Assembly (NCBI RefSeq): GCF_019097595.1
Contig: NC_080715.1
Location: 1,604,073-1,668,072 of the forward strand
Direction: 5' to 3'
Source of the DNA: Hemibagrus wyckioides
Lineage: Eukaryota > Chordata > Actinopteri > Siluriformes > Bagridae
Length of the DNA: 64,000 nt
Below, one piece after another: positions 25,181 to 36,009 of this stretch (position 1 is the stretch's first letter; every line of letters begins with the position of its first letter). The position numbers were made by a program, and so were the translations under genes. The notes below the pieces were generated by a model. That model saw only the letters and a program-made list of their open reading frames with translations, ran no database searches and had not been told where the DNA came from.

Positions 25181-28100
25181 AGTTTTTGAGGTCTGGAGAT
25201 TTTGAGGTGTGATGTTTTGAGGTCTGGTGTTTTTGAGGTCTGGAGTTTTTGAGGTCTGGTGTTTTGAGGTCTGGAGTTTTTGAGGTTTAGTGTTTTTGAG
25301 GTCTTGTGTTTTGAGGTCTTGTGCTTTTGAGGTCTGATGTTTTGAGGTCAGGAGTTTTTGAGGTCTGGTGTTTTGAGGTCAGGAGTTTTTGAGGTCTGGT
25401 GTTTTGAGGTTTCGTGTTTTTGAGGTCTGGTGTTTTGAGGTCTGGTGTTTTGAGGTCTGGAGTTTTTGACATCTGGTGTTTTGAGGTCTGGTGTTTTGAG
25501 GTCTGGTGTTTTGAGGTCTGATGTTTTGAGGTCAGGAGTTTTTGAGGTCTGGTGTTTTGAGGTCTGGTGTTTTGAGGTCTGGTGTTTTGAGGTCTGGTGT
25601 TTTGAGGTCTGGAGTTTTTGACATCTGGTGTTTTGAGGTCTGGTGTTTTGAGGTCTGATGTTTTGAGGTCAGGAGTTTTTGAGGTCTGGTGTTTTGAGGT
25701 CTGGTGTTTTGAGGTCTGATGTTTTGAGGTCAGGAGTTTTTGAGGTCTGGTGTTTTGAGGTTTCGTGTTTTTGAGGTCAGGAGTTTTTGAGGTCTGGTGT
25801 TAAGAGGTCTGGTGTTTTGAAATCAGGAGTTTTTGAGGTCTGGTGTTTTGGAGGTCTGGTGTTAAGAGGTCTGGTGTTTTGAGGTCAGGGGTTTTTGAGG
25901 TCTGGTGTTAAGAGGTCTGGTGTTTTGAGGTCAGGGGTTTTTGAGGTCTGGTGTTTTGAGGTCTGGTGTTTTTGAGGTCTGGTGTTTTGAGGTCTGGTGT
26001 TTTGAGTTCAGGAGTTTTTGAGGTCTGGTGTTTTGAGGTCTGGTGTTTTGAGGTCAGGAGTTTTTGAGGTCTGGTGTTTTGAGGTCTGGTGTTTTGAGGT
26101 CTGGTGTTTTGAGGTCAGGAGTTTTTGAGGTCTGGTGTTTTGAGGTCTGGTGTTTTGAGGTCAGGAGTTTTTGAGGTCTGGTGTTTTGAGGTCTGGAGTT
26201 TTGAGGTCTGGTGTTTTGAGGTCAGGAGTTTTTGAGATCTGGTGTTTTGAGGTCAGGAGTTTTTGAGGTCTGGTGTTTTGAGGTCTGATGTTTTGAGGTC
26301 TGGTGTTTTGAGGTTTCGTGTTTTTGAGGTCTGGTGTTTTGAGGTTTCGTGTTTTTGAGGTCAGGAGTTTTTGAGGTCTGGTGTTTTGAGGTCAGGAGTT
26401 TTTGAGGTCTGGTGTTTTGAGGTCTGGTGTTTTGAGGTCTGGTGTTTTGAGGTCAGGAGTTTTTGAGGTCTGGTGTTTTGAGGTCTGGTGTTTTGAGGTC
26501 TGGAGTTTTGAGGTCTGGTGTTTTGAGGTCTGGTGTTTTGAAGTCAGGAGTTTTTGAGGTCAGGAGTTTTGAGGTCTGGTGTTTTGAGGTCTGGAGTTTT
26601 GAGGTCTGGTGTTTTGAGGTCTGGTGTTTTGAGGTCAGGAGTTTTTGAGGTTTAGTGTTTATGAGGTCTGGTGTTTTAAGGTCAGGAGTTTTTGAGATCT
26701 GGTGTTTTGAGGTCTGGAGTTTTGAGGTCTGATGTTTTGAGGTCAGGAGTTTTTGAGGTCTGGAGTTTTGAGGTCTGATGTTTTGAGGTCAGGAGTTTTT
26801 GAGGTCTGGTGTTTTGAGGTCTGATGTTTTGAGGTTTCGTGTTTTTGAGGTTTCGTGTTTTTGAGGTCTGGTGTTTTGAGGTTTCGTGTTTTTGAGGTCA
26901 GGAGTTTTTGAGGTCTGGTGTTTTGAGGTCAGGAGTTTTTGAGGTCTGGTGTTTTGAGGTCTGGTGTTTTGAGGTCTGGTGTTTTGAGGTCAGGAGTTTT
27001 GAGGTCTGGAGTTTTGAGGTCTGGTGTTTTGAGGTCTGGTGTTTTGAAGTCAGGAGTTTTTGAGGTCTGGTGTTTTGAGGTCAGGAGTTTTGAGGTCTGG
27101 TGTTTTGAGGTCTGGTGTTTTGAGGTCTGGAGTTTTGAGGTCTGGAGTTTTGAGGTCTGGTGTTTTGAGGTCTGGTGTTTTGAGGTCAGGAGTTTTTGAG
27201 GTTTAGTGTTTATGAGGTCTGGTGTTTTGAGGTCAGGAGTTTTTGAGATCTGGTGTTTTGAGGTCTGGAGTTTTGAGGTCTGATGTTTTGAGGTCAGGAG
27301 TTTTTGAGGTCTGGAGTTTTGAGGTCTGATGTTTTGAGGTCAGGAGTTTTTGAGGTCTGGTGTTTTGAGGTCTGATGTTTTGAGGTCTGGTGTTTTGAGG
27401 TTTCGTGTTTTTGAGGTTTCGTGTTTTTGAGGTCTGGTGTTTTGAGGTTTCGTGTTTTTGAGGTCAGGAGTTTTTGAGGTCTGGTGTTTTGAGGTCAGGA
27501 GTTTTTGAGGTCTGGTGTTTTGAGGTCTGGTGTTTTGAGGTCTGGTGTTTTGAGGTCAGGAGTTTTGAGGTCTGGAGTTTTGAGGTCTGGTGTTTTGAGG
27601 TCTGGTGTTTTGAAGTCAGGAGTTTTTGAGGTCTGGTGTTTTGAGGTCAGGAGTTTTGAGGTCTGGTGTTTTGAGGTCTGGTGTTTTGAAGTCAGGAGTT
27701 TTTGAGGTCTGGTGTTTTGAGGTCAGGAGTTTTGAGGTCTGGTGTTTTGAGGTCTGGTGTTTTGAGGTCTGGAGTTTTGAGGTCTGGAGTTTTGAGGTCT
27801 GGTGTTTTGAGGTCAGGAGTTTTTGAGGTTTAGTGTTTATGAGGTCTGGTGTTTTGAGGTCAGGAGTTTTTGAGATCTGGTGTTTTGAGGTCTGGAGTTT
27901 TGAGGTCTGATGTTTTGAGGTCAGGAGTTTTTGAGGTCTGGTGTTTTGAGGTCTGATGTTTTGAGGTCTGGTGTTTTGAGGTTTCGTGTTTTTGAGGTCA
28001 GGAGTTTTTGAGGTCTGGTGTTTTGAGGTTTCGTGTTTTTGAGGTCAGGAGTTTTTGAGGTCTGGTGTTTTGAGGTCAGGAGTTTTTGAGGTCTGGTGTT

Positions 28101-28279
28101 TTGAGGTCTGGTGTTTTGAGGTCTGGAGTTTTTGAGGTCTGGTGTTTTGAGGTCTGGTGTTTTGAGGTCTGGAGTTTTGAGGTCTGGTGTTTTAAGGTCT
28201 GGTGTTTTGAGGTCTGGTGTTTTGAGGTCTGGTGTTTTTGAGGTTTAGTGTTTTTGAGGTGTGGAATTTTTGAGGTCAG
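25181..28279. repeat. 15/16-bp minisatellite in wnt6 intron 3
   Basis: About 200 tandem units of GAGGTCTGGTGTTTT (15 bp) mix with a 16-bp form GAGGTCAGGAGTTTTT and minor forms GAGGTTTCGTGTTTTT and GAGGTTTAGTGTTTAT. The mixture of 15- and 16-bp units shifts frame, so plus-strand frames of 60-86 codons (RSGVLRSGVL, EVWCFEVW) are artefacts. Larger blocks recur: the same long stretch begins near 26463, 26939 and 27505. It fills about 60% of intron 3. Confidence 0.96.
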
Positions 28280-28409
28280 GGTGCTCCTCAGAAATTAACC
28301 CAGAGACATGATATTTTCTTCATAAGTGAGGTTTGGTTTCAGCTCCATGAACGATTGAGTTGCTGTTAAAATTTGTTAACTGCTCATTTAAACCTGCCTA
28401 TCACTGAGC

Positions 28410-28551
28410 ACACACACACACACACACACAGAGATGAACATGTGTTTAGACAGATATCACATCTCATATTGTTCTTCACCGTATCTAGAGCATCATCACA
28501 TCTCTCCTCTAACTAAAACCTGAAACCTAATCTGAGCTTTAACTCCTATAT

Positions 28552-28582
<31 letters not shown>

Positions 28583-28718
28583 TGTATAAAAACATAAGAT
28601 ATGTGAAGATAGATACAGTGAAGAGCAATATGAGATGTGATATCAGTGATCTGGCAGTAGGGCATGCTGCAGTGCTACAGATGTGGTTTGTGTGTGTGTG
28701 TGTGTGTGTTATTATTAG
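28410..28718. repeat. CA and TG microsatellites in intron 3
   Basis: CA runs at about 28411-28430 and 28551-28580 and a TG run at about 28690-28709 lie between the minisatellite and exon 3. No coding sequence lies between them. Confidence 0.93.
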
Positions 28719-28844
28719 TAGTAATAGTAGTATTAAAACAATGTGACTTAAATATAGTAAAATAATAACTATAAAAATAATTATAAAAACTAAATTAAAA
28801 GTATAATAAAATGGGAAAAATGTATAATATTCCACATGCAATGT

Positions 28845-28865
28845 AACAACAACAACAACAACAAC

Positions 28866-28908
<43 letters not shown>

Positions 28909-28909
28909 G
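28845..28909. repeat. AAC/AAT triplet repeat beside the exon 3 donor
   Basis: An (AAC)n run passes into an (AAT)n run of about 45 bp, ending seven bases from the 5' splice site of intron 3. On the transcribed strand the intron therefore begins GTAATTAC and then runs straight into a TAT/TTA triplet repeat. Confidence 0.95.
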
Positions 28910-28916
28910 TAATTAC

Positions 28917-29224
28917 CAGGCGTCCGGCCTCGTTGTTGTGCAGGTCGATGAGAGTGCGGATGTCACTCTTGCCCTTCCTGCGCTTGGCATCCATAAACTG
29001 TTTGGATTTCTCATAGCCAAACTCTACGTCATCTCCACAACCGCCCCACTCCCAGGCCCCGCCCCCGTCCCATGCCCCATCGACAACGGGTGGAGCTTCA
29101 GCTTGGCGAGGGGGCGGAGCCTCACAGCCACACTGCAGTAGCTCCCCCATACTGCAGGCCTGAGTTACTGCATGAGTTACTCCAGCGGCCGTTATGGCAT
29201 ACACAAACGCTGTCTCCCGGATAT
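28917..29224 (-). CDS. wnt6: wnt6 exon 3
   Basis: Encodes the end of the split codon for D98 and residues 99-200. It starts after TTAG at 29228-29225 and ends CTG before the donor GTAATT. The protein reads IRETAFVYAITAAGVTHAVT, then QACSMGELLQCGCEAP, a Pro/Gly-rich variable loop (about residues 136-154), WEWGGCGDDVEFGYEKSKQF, MDAKRRKGKSDIRTLIDLHN and NEAGRL. FAITAAGVxHAVTQACSxG, GGCGDD and HNNEAGR are family-wide Wnt blocks. The loop, PPPRQAEAPPVVDGA, lies where mammalian Wnt6 also has a Pro/Gly-rich insertion, which supports the Wnt6 call. The flanking exon phases match exactly. Four cysteines are contributed. The donor is followed almost at once by a triplet repeat, and the acceptor is preceded by a TG tract. 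Confidence 0.96.
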
Positions 29225-29247
29225 CTAACACACACACACACACACAG
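29225..29247 (-). promoter_or_regulatory. Intron 2 acceptor with a TG-repeat tract
   Basis: On the transcribed strand about nine TG dinucleotides (complement of 29229-29246) lead into TTAG and exon 3, with only two or three bases between the repeat and the acceptor AG. Confidence 0.85.
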
Positions 29248-29310
29248 ACATTAATCCTAGCTGCCCATTAACATACCCACTGTCAAGACCAAACTACAGT
29301 ATGTGTGTTG

Positions 29311-29311
29311 C

Positions 29312-29341
<30 letters not shown>
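29311..29341. repeat. CTTT microsatellite in intron 2
   Basis: Seven to eight CTTT units. On the wnt6 transcript it reads as an AAAG purine run. Confidence 0.95.
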
Positions 29342-29342
<1 letters not shown>

Positions 29343-29846
29343 GATTAGATTAGCAAAGTGAGCTAACCGTATTATCTGCATACACTCACTAGAGACACCA
29401 ACAATCTCTGCTACTTCTGCTCAAGCTTTATTTTAATTGCTAATGTCTCTGTACTCATTTAAAAATATGTGTAGAGAACTGACCACATGTCATAGAGCTG
29501 ATCTGAGGAATAATTGGAGACAATTGTCTGGATTTGTTACTTCTTTAGAGCATCACATCTAATTTGTATTAAATTGAGAAAATCACAGTTTAAAGGTCTC
29601 TTGTTGCTGAAATTGCAGCTCTGACCTTTCCAATGTGTATTAAACACGCTAATGTCAATATCAGACATGACAGACATAGGTTTCACACTTGACCTTGATG
29701 TCCTCAGTGATATTTGCAGTTTTAAGTCTTTATAAATCTACTGTATTGTGTAAATAAATTGAACTTGAAGTAACAGAGAGCACAATCTTCTCTGCTACAT
29801 CTTTATCATTTCTGAAAGGCTATAATCACTCAATTACAGCTCATAG

Positions 29847-29848
<2 letters not shown>
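29342..29848. other. Unique intron 2 sequence
   Basis: AT-rich intronic DNA with no recognised exon or repeat. Confidence 0.6.

Positions 29849-29893
<45 letters not shown>
29849..29893. repeat. GATA then GA microsatellite
   Basis: About five GATA units followed by a GA run of about 24 bp. Confidence 0.95.
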
Positions 29894-29898
<5 letters not shown>

Positions 29899-29929
29899 AG
29901 AAGAGAGTCTTGGCATTGTGAGGTTAGTG

Positions 29930-30290
29930 CCTTGGGCCGAGGCAGTGTCGGCGCTGTTTGGCATGTTTGAATAGCGCAGAAAAACAGCTGGCGGTTATTT
30001 GTGCAGGAGCAGAAATATGCAAGTCTCCTTTGTGCACCCCTACCCTCTGTAACAGGAAGTGGACCTGCCACAACAGAGCCGCTCGTGCTCTTAATGGCCG
30101 CGTCTCACTGTAATTGCAGCGAAAGTTTCAAAACAGAAGAGCACTTATAGACATGAAGCCTTGCCTGTAGACATGGAGGAATTTATGATTAATTTCCATT
30201 TGGAGAGGCAGTCAGTCAGTCTCGCGCCATGGGGAGTCGAGTTGCAGCCCCGTGTGCAAACATGTCAACTTACCGCAGGCCAAACTCATC
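29930..30290. other. GC-richer unique block in intron 2, candidate conserved element
   Basis: This stretch is non-repetitive and visibly richer in GC than its surroundings, with phrases such as CCTTTGTGCACC (a TCF/LEF-like CTTTGT core) and GCCGCGTCTCACTGTAATTG. No open frame fits the wnt6 gene model. Conservation cannot be judged from one genome. Confidence 0.3.
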
Positions 30291-30869
30291 AATCCTGCTG
30301 CGGATCTCCGAGATGACACAGCTGACTCTCTGCACACGGAATGGAGAGGTCCTGATAAAACTGCCACATCGATTTCTGTCCATCTACTGTCCGATGGTTC
30401 AAATACTGAGGGAACACGATTATATATCCTGCCCTCTACTGGCAAAAACACTCACTGATACCATTTCAGATTCCATCAAGCCTTGCTGTTGCTTCTAACA
30501 ATGCTCGAAAAATGAAAACTGGAAAGTGCTTCTAGCAGGATGTCCAGAGTTTTATTATATCATGCACTAAAAGAGAGAAATGACAGCATGGTCAACAACA
30601 AGGCTTCATAATTTTTGTCCAAATATCACTGTAGGCCCAACTAATCTAAACACCACTCAACCATACAGACATCATATAAACTTACAGAGAACAAAATGGT
30701 GACTAAATGGTGAAAGAGCGCCTCCTAAGCACGGTATGGTATGCTATTAATCTTCCAGTACCATAGACACAAAACAACCACTTTTACTTTTATAGGGTGC
30801 CATTACTTTAGTCCTAATTGCACACCTAGTCTTATTTGTCTTCATTACTTACTTTTCTTGGAGTTGCTA

Positions 30870-31302
30870 CACTATATTGCCAAAAGTTTTGGGACATCTG
30901 CCTTTACTGTGCAGCTATAACAGCTTCAACTCTTCTGGGAAGGCTTTCCACAAGGTTTAGGAGTGTGTTTATGGGAATTTTTGACCGTTCCTCTAGAAGC
31001 GTGGTCATTTGTGAGGTCAGGCACTGATGTTGTGATGACGAGAAGGCCTGGCTTGCAGTCTCCACTCTAATTCATCCCAAAGGTGTTCTACGGGGTTGAG
31101 GTCAGGACTGTGCAGGACAGTCAAGGGGTCATCCCCAAACTGTTCCCACAAAGAGCATGAAATTGTCCAAAATGTCTTGGTATGAAGCTGAAGCATTAAG
31201 AGTTCCTTTCACTGGAACTAAGGGGCCGAGCCCAACCCCTGAAAAACAACACCTGAACTCAATGATCTGGAGGGGTGTCCCAATACTTTTGGTAATATAG
31301 TG
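30870..31302. mobile_element. Tc1/mariner-type MITE with TA target duplication
   Basis: A 433-bp element is bounded by inverted repeats: the left end is CACTATATTGCCAAAAGT and the right end, reversed, is CACTATATTACCAAAAGT, continuing to a shared TTGGGACA with few mismatches over about 27 bp. TA dinucleotides at 30868-30869 and 31303-31304 are the expected target-site duplication. The interior holds no transposase; the short frames are chance. It is non-autonomous. Confidence 0.87.
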
Positions 31303-31490
31303 TATGTTTGAAGTCATTGATACGAAGTGACAAAATTTTACAAAATGTTTGTTTACCCCTACTGATATGGAATCTACTTAATCTAGTTCATCAGTTAGTA
31401 ACACAGCTTTAACTCGTTTGTACCTGTACAGCTAGTAACTGAAAATTCTTGTCTAAGAATCATCTAAGAATATGAGTTTTTATTTGAATA

Positions 31491-33785
31491 TACCCTCACA
31501 TACCATCATACACTCATGACACACCCTCACATACCATCATACACTCATGACACACCCTCACATACCATCATACACTCATGACACACCCTCACATACCATC
31601 ATACACTCATGACACACCCTCACATGCCATCATACACTCATGACACACCCTCACATGCCATCATACACTCATGACACACCCTCACATGCCATCATACACT
31701 CATGACACACCCTCACATGCCATCATACACTCATGACACACCCTCACATGCCATCATACACTCATGACACACCCTCACATACCATCATACACTCATGACA
31801 CACCCTCACATACCATCATACACTCATGACACACCCTCACACACCCTCACATACCATCATACACTCATGACACACCCTCACATACCATCATACACTCATG
31901 ACACACCCTCACATGCCATCATACACTCATGACACACCCTCACATACCATCATACACTCATGACACACCCTCACATGCCATCATACACTCATGACACACC
32001 CTCACATGCCATCATACACTCATGACACACCCTCACATGCCATCATACACTCATGACACACCCTCACATGCCATCATACACTCATGACACACCCTCACAT
32101 GCCATCATACACTCATGACACACCCTCACATACCATCATACACTCATGACACACCCTCACACACCCTCACATACCATCATACACTCATGACACACCCTCA
32201 CATACCATCATACACTCATGACACACCCTCACACACCCTCACATACCATCATACACTCATGACACACCCTCACATGCCATCATACACTCATGACACACCC
32301 TCACACACCCTCACCCACCATCATACACTCATGACACACCCTCATCCACCATCATACACTCATGACACACCCTCACATGCCATCATACACTCATGACACA
32401 CCCTCACACACCCTCACACACCATCATACACTCATGACACACCCTCACACACCATCATACACTCATGACAAACCCTCACACACCATCATACACTCATGAC
32501 ACACCCTGACACACCATCATACACTCATGACACACCCTCACACACCATCATACACTCATGACACACCCTGACACACCATCATACACTCATGACACACCCT
32601 GACACACCATCATACACTCATGACACACCCTGACACACCATCATACACTCATGACACACCCTCACACACCATCATACACTCATGACACACCCTCACACAC
32701 CATCATACACTCATGACACACCCTGACACACCATCATACACTCATGACACACCCTGACACACCATCATACACTCATGACACACCCTGACACACCATCATA
32801 CACTCATGACACACCCTGACACACCATCATACACTCATGACACACCCTCACACACCATCATACACTCATGACACACCCTGACACACCATCATACACTCAT
32901 GACAAACCCTCACACACCATCATACACTCATGACAAACCCTCACACACCCTCACCCACCATCATACACCATCATACACTCATGACACACCCTGACACACC
33001 ATCATACACTCATGACACACCCTCACACACCATCATACACTCATGACACACCCTGACACACCATCATACACTCATGACACACCCTGACACACCATCATAC
33101 ACTCATGACACACCCTGACACACCATCATACACTCATGACACACCCTGACACGCCATCATACACTCATGACACACCCTCACACACCCTCACCCACCATCA
33201 TACACTCATGACACCCTCACACACCATCATACACTCATGACACCCTCACACACCATCATACACTCATGACACACCCTCACACACCCTGACACACCATCAT
33301 ACACTCATGACAAACCCTCACACACCATCATACACTCATGACAAACCCTCACACACCCTCACCCACCATCATACACCATCATACACTCATGACACACCCT
33401 GACACACCATCATACACTCATGACACACCCTCACACACCATCATACACTCATGACACACCCTGACACACCATCATACACTCATGACACACCCTGACACAC
33501 CATCATACACTCATGACACACCCTCACACACCATCATACACTCATGACACACCCTCACACACCATCATACACTCATGACACACCCTGACACGCCATCATA
33601 CACTCATGACACACCCTCACACACCCTCACCCACCATCATACACTCATGACACCCTCACACACCATCATACACTCATGACACCCTCACACACCATCATAC
33701 ACTCATGACACACCCTCACACACCATCATACACTCATGACAAACCCTCACACACCATTATACACCCTCACACGTCATCACACATC
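31491..33785. repeat. 31-bp minisatellite in wnt6 intron 2
   Basis: About 72 tandem units of 31 bp contain ACCATCATACACTCATGAC followed by ACACCCTCACAT or, in the right half, ACACCCTGACAC. Some units carry an extra ten-base ACACCCTCAC, and a few lack two bases (GACACCCTCAC). The left third favours CATACC/CATGCC and the right two thirds favour GACACACC, so the array has a clear internal gradient. It occupies about half of intron 2 and ends roughly 100 bp from exon 2. Confidence 0.96.
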
Positions 33786-33855
33786 CTCACTTCTTGTTGT
33801 CTATCACTGTCTTTCATCTTTTCAATCTTAGAGGATGTTAAAATGATATTAAGAA

Positions 33856-33895
<40 letters not shown>

Positions 33896-33897
33896 AC
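33856..33897 (-). repeat. GA tract fused to the intron 2 donor site
   Basis: The plus strand has CT runs at about 33857-33866 and 33873-33895. On the transcribed strand the intron starts GTGAGAGAGA and continues as an uninterrupted GA repeat, so the 5' splice site is itself the first unit of the microsatellite. Confidence 0.93.
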
Positions 33898-34118
33898 CCT
33901 GCTGAAGGATTTTTCCGAAGTACTTGTTGTGGCTTGTGCAGTTCCATCGTCGGAAGCGGAACTGGTACTGACACTCTCTCACTCCGAGCCTGGCTCCTTT
34001 CACCACCTCACTCACGATTTCCGGATGGTTCTGACACAGATCGGCCTGTTTACTGCCCAAACGCTTCGTCTTCCTGCAGATACTGTTAGGATCCATGACC
34101 AGGGGACTGCCCACTGCC
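33898..34118 (-). CDS. wnt6: wnt6 exon 2
   Basis: Encodes the last base of W24, residues 25-97, and the first base of D98. It follows TTGCAG (34124-34119) and ends CAGCAGG before GTGAGA. The protein reads AVGSPLVMDPNSICRKTKRL, GSKQADLCQNHPEIVSEVVK, GARLGVRECQYQFRFRRWNC, TSHNKYFGKILQQ. The ICRK, LCxxxP, ECQxQFRxRRWNC and NxT glycosylation-site features are standard at the start of Wnt proteins, and AVGSPLVMDPxSICRK is characteristic of Wnt6. Four cysteines are contributed. The frame is intact and joins exon 1 and exon 3 in phase. Confidence 0.96.
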
Positions 34119-34140
34119 CTGCAACACACACACACTCACT
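34119..34140 (-). promoter_or_regulatory. Intron 1 acceptor with a TG-repeat tract
   Basis: On the transcribed strand about six TG dinucleotides (complement of 34124-34135), preceded by GAGTGA repeats, lead into TTGCAG and exon 2. Confidence 0.82.
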
Positions 34141-34310
34141 CAGATAAATCTCCAAAACTCTGATTTTCAGCCACTTAAAATCCTTCCAAATCCTGATTAA
34201 AAAATATATATATTAATAAAAAATTTATTTAATAAATAAAATTAATTTAAAAAAATAAAAATGCACTGTTTCTGTTCACTCCCTAGACATTTAAGACTTG
34301 TTAAAAAAAG

Positions 34311-34354
<44 letters not shown>

Positions 34355-34357
34355 TCA
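34311..34357. repeat. CTTT microsatellite in intron 1
   Basis: About eleven CTTT units, in the same orientation as those at 29311 and 44577. Confidence 0.95.
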
Positions 34358-34579
34358 TATTCTTCCTTTAATGATTATTTTTTTCTTTTTTGTAATCTTT
34401 TTAAGTTTCTTACTTTTATCATTGATAGTTTCCTTTTTTTTGTACTCTTTTTTTCATCCCTTTATCACCTCTGAGTCTTTAAGCATGCACCGTTTCCTCC
34501 TCAGGAAATGACATCTCTTTGTAATGTAAAGAAAAAGTGAGCTTTTAGTTTCAGCTAAATTTTATTTTTTTTTTTTGTT

Positions 34580-34900
34580 AATGTACTTTATCAGCAGGCG
34601 GCTGTCTGTGCTGTGAAAGGACACCTCATCGCTCTAGCTCCACTCCTGTCAGCTCTAATCTCTCAGAGTAATAGCGTTTATCTGCTGCGCTGAGTTTATT
34701 TTAAGAAGTAGAGCTGAGCGCTCGGGCCAGGTGGTCCCAATAAGATGTACGATGTTGGAGATAGCGGGCCCGCTGCCGATGCGTCCCATCTGATTGGCCA
34801 AATGTTTCGTTTAAAACTCAGCGGCTTACTCCATGCCGCTCTCACGACCTCACTCGCTGTACATGACTCCTGGCAAGGGTACACTCTCTTGTGTTACCTC
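34580..34900. other. GC-richer unique block in intron 1, candidate conserved element
   Basis: A non-repetitive stretch near exon 2 contains CAGGTG (an E-box) and balanced base composition, unlike the surrounding AT-rich and microsatellite DNA. Open frames in it lack domains and do not fit the splice pattern. It could be a regulatory element or simply a unique spacer. Confidence 0.27.
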
Positions 34901-34913
34901 ATGAGAGCATCTA

Positions 34914-34917
34914 ACAC

Positions 34918-34948
<31 letters not shown>

Positions 34949-35420
34949 GAGGGAAACGAGTCCTGCGTGAGAGTGTGTTACTCAGGACATGCGTAAAAAA
35001 AAACTCTTTTTATTACTAGCGTTGGATCAGCGGGTTATAAAACGCTGCTAATGTTCCTCGGCTCTGTAAAATGCCTTACGACTTTTGGAGTGTTGACATT
35101 ATTGACAAGGTTTCCATGGAGACAGAGAGCTGAGGACGACATCATCATCTTTGTGTCTTTCCCGGCTCATACACCCTGTGCGTGACCCAACTGATTATCT
35201 GGTGTTTGTGTGGGTGTGTGTCGGAGCGCTAATCCGGAATAACAGACTCATTAAACAACAAAACCAGCCTCTCTCTCTCTCTCGTTCACACACACACACT
35301 CTCTCTCTCTCTCTTCTTTCCTTCTTCCCCTCAGTCTCTCTCTGTCTCTCTCTCTCTCTCTCCCCTCAGTCTCTCTCCCTCTCTCTCTCTCTCTCTCCCC
35401 TCAGTCTCTCTCTCTCCCCT

Positions 35421-35458
<38 letters not shown>

Positions 35459-35462
35459 GCCC
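34914..35462. repeat. CA and CT microsatellite cluster
   Basis: A CA run lies at about 34914-34949 and a long CT-rich block at about 35268-35460 with CCCCTCAGT interruptions. Between them (34950-35267) is unique sequence with no gene. Confidence 0.92.
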
Positions 35463-36009
35463 CCCCCTCTGTCTGTCTCTCTCTCTGTCTCTCTTGCTCT
35501 GAGGGGCGAGGCCCAGCTATTAAACTGTTTAAAGGATAAGATTTTACACTTCTTCTCTGAAGGAAGACTTGAGAATCCCAGTGTTAGGGAGCTTAGGCAT
35601 GTGAGGATACGTCATCATGACCATATACCAAGATAAAGAATAGTAAGAAAGTCGACAGAAGGAAATCTCTAACAATATGTAATAAAGAATTATCTAATGT
35701 AGTCTAATCTAGTCTAGTCTAGTCTAGTCTAGTCTAGTCTAATCTAATCTAATCTAGCTTCTCTTCAGGGAAAGTTTATGCTCTTAGTGAGTAAAAAGAA
35801 ACTTCTTATTCTTATTGTTTAGTATAAAGCTATAGTCGTGCTTCCTTTAAAATAAATAAATAAATAAATTCAAGCTCTATTAAGGGTCTTTTGGCTAGCT
35901 TCTGTGTGGAACCTGACTACAGAACTTCTCTTTCTGTGTAGAATCACTTTATGAAGCTAAGAACATTTAACCATCCTCAGAAATGTGATTTTTTTTTTCC
36001 AGACGTTAC
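35463..36009. other. Intron 1 spacer with a TCTAG pentamer run
   Basis: Unique sequence with a pentanucleotide TCTAG/TCTAA repeat at 35701-35757. The element-internal boundary may begin near 36003 (GACGTTACA), which resembles the LTR end at 37001-37009. Confidence 0.6.

Noticed and set aside
30252..30458. Short open frames in intron 2
   Set aside because: No domain, no splice consistency with wnt6, and two overlapping frames of equal length.
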